Assembly: GCF_019880635.1 (NCBI RefSeq)
Contig: NZ_JAINVX010000001.1
Location: 1,220,001 to 1,284,000, forward strand
Direction of reading: 5' to 3'
DNA length: 64,000 nt
From: Hanstruepera marina
Lineage (GTDB): Bacteria > Bacteroidota > Bacteroidia > Flavobacteriales > Flavobacteriaceae
Shown: in pieces, positions 58,493 through 64,000 of the stretch
Layout: each line of letters starts with the position of its first letter
Numbering within the stretch: the first letter of the stretch is position 1
Translations under genes and position numbers: made by a program
The notes under the pieces: generated by a model
Told to the model about the DNA's origin: nothing
Seen by the model: only the letters and a program-made list of their open reading frames with translations
Databases searched by the model: none

Positions 58493-58997
58493 AGTATTTA
58501 GAATAATCGTTTATGGCAAAAGCGTTGTTATAGGATTCTTCATTAATGGTATTGTTTTCTGAAGAATCATAATCAACAAGAATTTTCCAGATTTCGTTTT
58601 CTTTTTTTAACAGCACATGAAACTTCCCATAAAAACTTTGTTCTTGCTCGGTATTAGGGTTGAGTGTTAGTTTGTATATGCCGCGTTCTGAAGCAGATTC
58701 ATTATTTGCAATGCGCTCTAAAAAACGAAATGATATGGTTTGACTTCGGTTACTGTTAGACCAACGTGATTCGTAACCTTTTATGTAGTCTTTTTTATTT
58801 TGAATGTGTTTTCCGTTACCACTTACCCGAATTAAATCTTCGCGATGCAATGATGCAAATAGGTTATAATCAAATGTTTCGAATGCTGATGTAAACGGTT
58901 CCCATATTTGCTTGTTTATATCTGTTAAATGAGATTTTTCTTGGGAAAACACTTCACAAACAAAAAAAAGGGTAATAAAAATACATACTTTCTTCAT
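58491..58997 (-). CDS. Exported NTF2/SnoaL-like (DUF4440-type) protein
   Basis: A 168-residue protein with a signal peptide (about 1-19). The body is a cone-shaped NTF2-like domain: FTSAFETFDYNLFASLHREDLIRVSGNGKHIQNKKDYIKGY (about 36-76) and SFYGKFHVLLKKENEIWKILVDYDSSEN (about 121-148). Many such proteins bind small ligands; no role can be given here. It overlaps miaA by 4 bases. Confidence 0.8.
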   Translation of the reverse strand: MKKVCIFITLFFVCEVFSQEKSHLTDINKQIWEPFTSAFETFDYNLFASLHREDLIRVSGNGKHIQNKKDYIKGYESRWSNSNRSQTISFRFLERIANNESASERGIYKLTLNPNTEQEQSFYGKFHVLLKKENEIWKILVDYDSSENNTINEESYNNAFAINDYSKY

Positions 58998-59905
58998 AAG
59001 GTTTTAATTTTTGAATTAACAGCTTCAATAATAGTGTTAATGGGTGCTTGATAATCAAACCAAATGGTGTCTTCATTTTTCTTAAACCATGTTAATTGCC
59101 TTTTGGCAAATCGCCGGCTATTTTTTTTAATTTCAGAAACAGCAAATTCCAGAGTCCATTCACCATTAAAATAATTGAATAGTTCTTTATACCCAACAGT
59201 ATTTAAGCTATTTAGATGTTTAAATTTATAAAGATTTTTGGCTTCTTCCAAAAGGCTTTGTTCCATCATAATATCGACACGTTCATTAATACGCTTATAA
59301 ATGGTTTCGCGATCAGCATTTAATCCTATGGTTAGGGTTTTAAATGGTCTTTTATTTTTCTTTTTGTTTAAATATGAAGAGTAGGGTTGTTGGGTTCCAA
59401 TACAAATTTCCAAAGCACGCATTACACGATGTGGATTGTCTAGAGCAATAGTTTTGTAGGTTTCTAAATCTAAATGCTCCAATTGTTCTTGTAAGGGTTT
59501 TAAGCCTTCATTATCGTATTGTGTTTTTAGTTTCTGCCTAATGTTCGAATCTACTTTCGGGAAATCGTCTAATCCTTTGGTTATAGCATCGACATATAAA
59601 CCAGAACCACCAACCATAATTACGATGTGATGCTTTTCAAATAATTTTTCAAGTTTTTCAATGGCTTCTTTTTCAAACGTGCCAACATTATAATCATCAA
59701 CTATAGATTTATGGTGTATAAAGTGATGTGGGGCAGCATTCAGTTCTTCTTGAGTTGGAGCAGCTGTGCCAATTTGCATTTCTTTGAAAAATTGTCTAGA
59801 GTCTGAAGAAACTATTTCAGTCTTAAAATAATTAGCTAAAGCAATACTTAAAGATGTTTTGCCTATAGCTGTTGGACCAACGATTGAAATTAAAACTTTA
59901 GTCAT
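58994..59905 (-). CDS. miaA: tRNA dimethylallyltransferase
   Basis: MiaA adds a dimethylallyl group to A37 of tRNAs reading UNN codons. The 303-residue protein has the P-loop VGPTAIGKTSLS (about 9-20), SSDSRQFFKEMQIGTAAPT (about 34-52), and HHFIHHKSIVDDYNVGTF (about 60-77), and a late KKNSRRFAKRQLTWFKK. I chose the ATG at 59905; a longer start at 59953 would overlap the channel gene more and add 16 unrelated residues. Overlaps the channel gene by 8 bases. Confidence 0.96.
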   Translation of the reverse strand: MTKVLISIVGPTAIGKTSLSIALANYFKTEIVSSDSRQFFKEMQIGTAAPTQEELNAAPHHFIHHKSIVDDYNVGTFEKEAIEKLEKLFEKHHIVIMVGGSGLYVDAITKGLDDFPKVDSNIRQKLKTQYDNEGLKPLQEQLEHLDLETYKTIALDNPHRVMRALEICIGTQQPYSSYLNKKKNKRPFKTLTIGLNADRETIYKRINERVDIMMEQSLLEEAKNLYKFKHLNSLNTVGYKELFNYFNGEWTLEFAVSEIKKNSRRFAKRQLTWFKKNEDTIWFDYQAPINTIIEAVNSKIKTL

Positions 59906-60770
59906 AATGAAGTTTGCATCCACATTTAAAGCAATATTCAGCACCATCAGCATGCTTTTCGTTTAGACAATTAGCGCAGCACTGCGAATTTAAGTGAACT
60001 TCATTCGGGTGGGGCGGTATAGGTCCTAAATCTGAGTTGTCATTGTTGTTAGTCTTTTTTGTATATTCAGCTGAAACAATACCAGTAGGCACGGCAATTA
60101 TGCCATAACCCAAAATCATAATAATTGTGGCTATAAACTGACCAAGAGGCGTTACCGGTGCTATATCACCAAACCCAACTGTGGTGAGTGTCACAATACA
60201 CCAATACACACTTTTAGGTATATTAGTAAAACCACTTTCTTCACCTTCAACCAAATACATTATGGTTCCAAAAATGATAGCGGCAATCAATACAGCAAAC
60301 AAGAAAACAGAAATTTTAGCACGGCTAGCTTTTATGGCCGAAGCTAATTGATTAGAAGCGCCTAAATAACGCGCTAGCTTAAGGATTCGGAATACACGTA
60401 ACAATCGCAACGCTCTTAAAGCTACAAGGGCATGTGTACCTGCAAAAATTAACGATAGGTATTTAGGTATTGTTGAGAGTAGGTCAATAACACCATAAAA
60501 ACTGGTAATATACTTGATGGGCTTTTTTACAGAAATTATTCGAAGTATATATTCTATTGAAAATAAAATGGTAATGATCCATTCAGAGATATTAAGAAAA
60601 GCATGGTATTTAGCATCTATGCTCTTCACACTTTCAAGCATAACCAATAGAATACTAGCTAAAATAGCAATGAGTAATACAACATCAAATAACTTACCTG
60701 CAGGAGTATCTGCTTCATAAATTATTTCATGAAGTTTTGCCTGCCAAGATTTGTTATTGGTGTCGTTCAT
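59898..60770 (-). CDS. Kv-type potassium channel with C-terminal zinc ribbon
   Basis: A 290-residue inner-membrane channel. S1-S4 lie at about 28-140, with S4 arginines in RALRLLRVFRILKLARYL (about 119-136), which should sense voltage. S5 is about 152-172, the selectivity filter TTVGFGD at 196-202 and S6 about 210-235. The end carries two C-x2-C pairs (C265/C268 and C280/C283) in a short zinc-ribbon-like tail. Channels of this kind in Bacteroidota are known as ion transporter; the tail is less often noted. The gene belongs to a minus operon with DUF3857 upstream and miaA downstream. Confidence 0.9.
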   Translation of the reverse strand: MNDTNNKSWQAKLHEIIYEADTPAGKLFDVVLLIAILASILLVMLESVKSIDAKYHAFLNISEWIITILFSIEYILRIISVKKPIKYITSFYGVIDLLSTIPKYLSLIFAGTHALVALRALRLLRVFRILKLARYLGASNQLASAIKASRAKISVFLFAVLIAAIIFGTIMYLVEGEESGFTNIPKSVYWCIVTLTTVGFGDIAPVTPLGQFIATIIMILGYGIIAVPTGIVSAEYTKKTNNNDNSDLGPIPPHPNEVHLNSQCCANCLNEKHADGAEYCFKCGCKLHYD

Positions 60771-60797
60771 TATAAATGAATTGCAATTAAAGATAAA

Positions 60798-62753
60798 TTA
60801 TTTTTTCTTAATCACTATTAATGAGTTGTTTTGTATGTCTACAACATTGCTCATAAAATCTTTTAAATAACTGTAATATTCTTGTTCGTATATTGCTTTA
60901 GAAAAGTTAATTTTAAGATATATTTTAACTTGATTGTTTTCTGTTTTAGAAATAAAATTAACTTGACCTGTATTATTAGGTAAGTTAAACGTCTTAGATT
61001 CTGGCATTTCAACAACTTCGTACAAATCGTTTAATTCAAGCGTAAGATTGTAGAGATAAGCATCTTTATAACCAAAATCAATTGGGTATGTTCTTTCTTG
61101 AAGTTTAAAAGGGTTCTCTTTAAAAAAATTAAAAATAAATGGGTTAATGTAAATATTATCGCCTACAGCTTCTGGTGAATATTCTATTTCGAAATCTTCG
61201 TCAAATATAAACTCTGACTTTTCTTTTGTTTTTGTACTGTGGTCTATAACTTCAATATTAGAGTTTTTTTCATTAAAATAATTCACATAATCTTGCTTAT
61301 TGCTAAAGTATGCCTTTTTTAGTGGAATAGCGTGATAACCACTTGAGGAAGCATGCAATTGTCCTTCTATCAATTCATCTTCGTTAACCGAAAGCTCGGC
61401 CTTATATACTATTGTTGATACTTTTTTAGGTGCAATATCAATCCATTCGCTTCCTTTTTTGAAATCTAATTTCCTGCCGTATTGATTAAGGCATCTAAAA
61501 GGCAATTCTCCAAAGCTTAAATATTCATCTGTTGCGTCTAATAGATAGGTTTTATTATTGATCTTGGCTTGGACAATTAAATAGTTGAAATCAGAAATAA
61601 CGGGATATATTTTAGTAGGAAGACCGTTGCCTCTTGTTGACATTAATACTGGAGATACTTCTATATCGTATTCCTCTAAAAGGTTATGAAGCAAAATATT
61701 TATTTCGGCCACACTACCTGATTTTTCTCTAGTTAGTTCTTTTACAGAAGACTCATTGTATATGCCATAGCGTTCATTCCAAGTGAAGTTATTCTGAACG
61801 TATTTATAAATGCCTTTAGCCCGTTTTAAAAGATTGGTTTCAGATAAAATACTATCAGCAATAGTAACATTTGAGGCTACATTTTTATTTAATTGACGTC
61901 CAATATTTTCATCGGTTTTTAATTCCTTGTCAGCAGTCTCCCAAGTTTTGGTTATATTATCTACAGTGCCATCAAAATAGCGGATTATCCTTAATTCGTA
62001 GTCTATTTTAGAAAGATAGTTGTCGCGAGTGGTCATGTAGTCTTCTTCTACAAAAGCTGGAATGTTGTTCATAACGTAATCGGCAGTAAAGCAATCAGCA
62101 TAAGTTCCATTACCACCTTCTATACAACGATTTTTACGTCCTGTTTCATTTTTGACTAATGGAAGTTGGCCTACTAGTTTAATATTGTATTCATAAATAG
62201 CAGGTATACTAGTATGATATTCACTATGAATTTTTGGGATATCATCTTGAAACTCCCAGCCTTTATATTTGTAAATAAAAGGCGACTCCATTTCATAACG
62301 ATACGTAATTACAGAACCCTCTTGCACATTGGGCATGGTAAATTTTACTAGCGTGTAGTTTGCATTATAACGTTCTGTAAAGATTTGATCTTTATTTAAT
62401 TTTGTTCGAACAACTTTACCATCTACTAAATTTTGAGTTTCAGCATATATGTCGGTTACCTTTTCTTTTTTCTTATTGCTATTGTATAAGTAGATTTTTA
62501 TGGTGGCTTTTTCAAAACCATCGCGCTTTAGTATTTTTAACTTTTGTTTGTATTCAAAATTTAAGAAAAACGTATTCTTATTAATATAGCTATTACCATA
62601 TTCATAAATCACCAATGCATTTGCAGTGGTGTCTTTCTTAAAGATATTGGTCTCTAAATCATTTCGCGATACATTATAGTCCTCTGAAGAAAAACTATCT
62701 TGAGCATAAGAAGAAAAAGTCAATAAAAACGTAAGTAGGATAAGTAGTCTCAT
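60798..62753 (-). CDS. DUF3857/transglutaminase-like exported protein
   Basis: A 651-residue protein with a signal peptide (about 1-17). Residues about 50-210 match DUF3857 (KLKILKRDGFEKATIKIYLYN; VQEGSVITYRYEMESPFIYKYKGWEFQDDIP). About 290-420 is a transglutaminase-like fold (AKGIYKYVQNNFTWNERYGIY, SGSVAEINILLHNLLEEYDIEVSPVLMSTRG), with Ser in the place of the usual catalytic Cys in SGSVAEIN, and Asp of LLDATDEYL. A C-terminal beta domain completes it. The Cys loss suggests it is not a transglutaminase. It directly follows the exonuclease gene with no gap. Confidence 0.85.
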   Translation of the reverse strand: MRLLILLTFLLTFSSYAQDSFSSEDYNVSRNDLETNIFKKDTTANALVIYEYGNSYINKNTFFLNFEYKQKLKILKRDGFEKATIKIYLYNSNKKKEKVTDIYAETQNLVDGKVVRTKLNKDQIFTERYNANYTLVKFTMPNVQEGSVITYRYEMESPFIYKYKGWEFQDDIPKIHSEYHTSIPAIYEYNIKLVGQLPLVKNETGRKNRCIEGGNGTYADCFTADYVMNNIPAFVEEDYMTTRDNYLSKIDYELRIIRYFDGTVDNITKTWETADKELKTDENIGRQLNKNVASNVTIADSILSETNLLKRAKGIYKYVQNNFTWNERYGIYNESSVKELTREKSGSVAEINILLHNLLEEYDIEVSPVLMSTRGNGLPTKIYPVISDFNYLIVQAKINNKTYLLDATDEYLSFGELPFRCLNQYGRKLDFKKGSEWIDIAPKKVSTIVYKAELSVNEDELIEGQLHASSSGYHAIPLKKAYFSNKQDYVNYFNEKNSNIEVIDHSTKTKEKSEFIFDEDFEIEYSPEAVGDNIYINPFIFNFFKENPFKLQERTYPIDFGYKDAYLYNLTLELNDLYEVVEMPESKTFNLPNNTGQVNFISKTENNQVKIYLKINFSKAIYEQEYYSYLKDFMSNVVDIQNNSLIVIKKK

Positions 62754-64000
62754 TTAGTCTATTTTAATAATTTTTAATTTTTTATTTCGGCGTATATAGT
62801 TTTGTATAATGTGTTGAGCGTCACGATTATTTTCCATAGGTGTAATGATAGATCGTAAAACTTCAACATTGTTAATTTGATAGTTAAGATTAAAATATCC
62901 CAAACCTTTAAAAATGCCATTTTCAATTAAAACAGCACTGCGTTCTTCAATATCTCGACCTCTGTCGATAACAACCATATTTTGATTGTCGTAACTATGC
63001 TTTGAAATTAGGGATTGAACACGTGCATTATAGTCAGATTCTACTTCTTCTTGAATGCAGGCTCCATTACATTGCTTAATATTATAATTAAAACAACTTG
63101 TTTTTGAAGGGTATAAACCCACCAGTTTTTGGCACAAATTGAACTCTTCTACACTATTAAAAAGAAAGCTTTTTGCGCTTTGCCTGTTAGTAAATGTTGT
63201 AATGGGTTTTTTACGACCATCTGCTTTGTCGATTTGTAAATTTATGTAACCATTGGCATCTTTAAAACTATAAAGGGCATGTGTAAATAAATTACGTCTC
63301 AATGCTCTGTTGAAAAGGGGTTTATTGCGCTTTATCTCTTCGCTTTCTTTTAAAAGAGCTACCAGTTCACTACCAGTTCTTTCATAGGTTACAGCGGCTA
63401 CTTGCCGTTGTAATTTTTTAGATTTAGATGAGGTGTTAGTAAAATGCTGACTTATTCTGTTTTTAATGTTTTTGCTTTTGCCAATATAAATAACATCACC
63501 ATTGTCACTGTGCATGTAGTAAATACCAGTGGTGTTTGGTAGTTTATCTATAATCTGCTTTAGATTAGGTGCCATTTGGCTTTTTGGCTCAACCTTTATG
63601 GCATCTTGAACAATAAACTTTTCTAAATCTTTAGATAATAGCATTTTAAAGAGCTTAACCGTTGCTATAGCGTCTCCGTTAGCGCGATGCCTATCACTTA
63701 CAGGAATGCCTAGAGATCTGGCCAGTTTACCCAAACTGTATGAGTCTTGACCAGGAATTAGTTTTTTAGCCAATTCAACAGTGCAGAGTGTTTTTCTTTT
63801 AAAACCAAAGCCTAGACGTTTAAACTCTGTTCTTAAAATACGGTAATCAAATTGAGCGTTGTGAGCAACTAAAATACAATCATCAGTAATTTCAACAATA
63901 CGTTTAGCAACCTCATAAAATTTTGGTGCAGTTCGTAGCATATTGCTATTAATACCCGTAAGATTGACAACAAAGGGTTGTATTTCGCGCTCTGGGTTTA
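62754..64000 (-). CDS. DnaQ-type exonuclease fused to a GIY-YIG nuclease domain (5' end outside window)
   Basis: The frame runs open past the window end: upstream of the ATG at 63941 it encodes NPEREIQPFVVNLTGINSN, the normal exonuclease start region, so the ATG at 63941 is not the start. Exonuclease motifs: LTGI, AHNAQFDYRILRTE (about 25 residues after that ATG), and the HRANGDA motif with Asp. Then GIY-YIG: TGIYYMHSDNGDVIYIGKSKNIKNRISQHF (about residues 138-168 of the part shown). A UvrC-like tail with CNGAC-type cysteines follows. This exonuclease/GIY-YIG fusion is known and acts in DNA repair, like Cho with UvrC. Confidence 0.92.
   Translation of the reverse strand, partial: NPEREIQPFVVNLTGINSNMLRTAPKFYEVAKRIVEITDDCILVAHNAQFDYRILRTEFKRLGFGFKRKTLCTVELAKKLIPGQDSYSLGKLARSLGIPVSDRHRANGDAIATVKLFKMLLSKDLEKFIVQDAIKVEPKSQMAPNLKQIIDKLPNTTGIYYMHSDNGDVIYIGKSKNIKNRISQHFTNTSSKSKKLQRQVAAVTYERTGSELVALLKESEEIKRNKPLFNRALRRNLFTHALYSFKDANGYINLQIDKADGRKKPITTFTNRQSAKSFLFNSVEEFNLCQKLVGLYPSKTSCFNYNIKQCNGACIQEEVESDYNARVQSLISKHSYDNQNMVVIDRGRDIEERSAVLIENGIFKGLGYFNLNYQINNVEVLRSIITPMENNRDAQHIIQNYIRRNKKLKIIKID

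Overview
This window is chromosomal DNA from a low-GC member of the Bacteroidota, almost certainly family Flavobacteriaceae. The signs are protein families typical of that group (DUF4249 lipoprotein with a TonB receptor, DUF4835, DUF6913, DUF6095, YbbR next to coaE), several proteins with a type IX secretion (T9SS) C-terminal sorting domain, Bacteroidota-type -7 promoter elements (TAnnTTTG) in front of many genes, and few recognisable Shine-Dalgarno sites. The genus cannot be named from sequence alone.

Layout. 1-732: 3' end of a 23S rRNA, a 5S rRNA and a terminator, i.e. the tail of an rrn operon. 827-8602: a DinB-like protein, then a minus-strand group with TonB receptor, DUF4249 lipoprotein, MurQ etherase and DUF6095, then monomeric isocitrate dehydrogenase and a pentapeptide-repeat protein. 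8603-9304: a gene-free stretch that may encode a structured RNA. 9305-18675 (mostly minus): rplS, trmD, an HTH/membrane protein/serine hydrolase operon, a plus-strand pair (ExbB-like membrane protein and DUF6624 protein), a coiled-coil membrane protein, a long-form GAPDH and a DegP/HtrA protease. 18822-22846 (plus): dapF, GNAT, mltG, DUF2279 protein and a lysozyme-like protein. 22852-26935 (minus): tetrapyrrole-methylase-type methyltransferase, secreted PQQ-type sugar dehydrogenase, low-molecular-weight phosphatase, dnaA. 27119-30627: thioesterase, then the minus operon ribD-HAD-EamA-YigZ. 30663-34032 (plus): GNAT, prmC, ligA. 34132-37849: two YhhN-like membrane proteins around a DoxX gene, and a 5'-nucleotidase split over two genes. 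37920-45258 (plus): DUF6913, dapA, bamD, rpoZ, coaBC, DUF4835, recN, fabI. 45359-53446 (plus): four exported T9SS cargo proteins, three of them clear paralogues. 53520-58442 (plus): glycosyltransferase, YbbR, coaE, histidine kinase, response regulator. 58491-64000 (minus): NTF2-like protein, miaA, a Kv-type channel, a DUF3857/transglutaminase protein and an exonuclease/GIY-YIG nuclease cut by the window end.

Most of the window is conserved housekeeping: lysine/peptidoglycan precursors (dapA, dapF), wall turnover (murQ, mltG, lysozyme-like protein), CoA synthesis (coaBC, coaE), replication and repair (dnaA, ligA, recN), translation (rplS, trmD, prmC, miaA) and outer-membrane assembly (bamD). 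The accessory part is the T9SS cargo cluster, the ExbB-like/DUF6624 pair and the serine hydrolase operon. I found no insertion sequence, prophage, CRISPR array or tRNA. The points most worth following are the candidate structured RNA at 8647-8985, the shuffled modular T9SS cluster, a repeated GTTAA array in front of the two-component operon, -7 elements so close to start codons that the mRNAs should be leaderless, and an 11-bp perfect tandem repeat upstream of the serine hydrolase operon.
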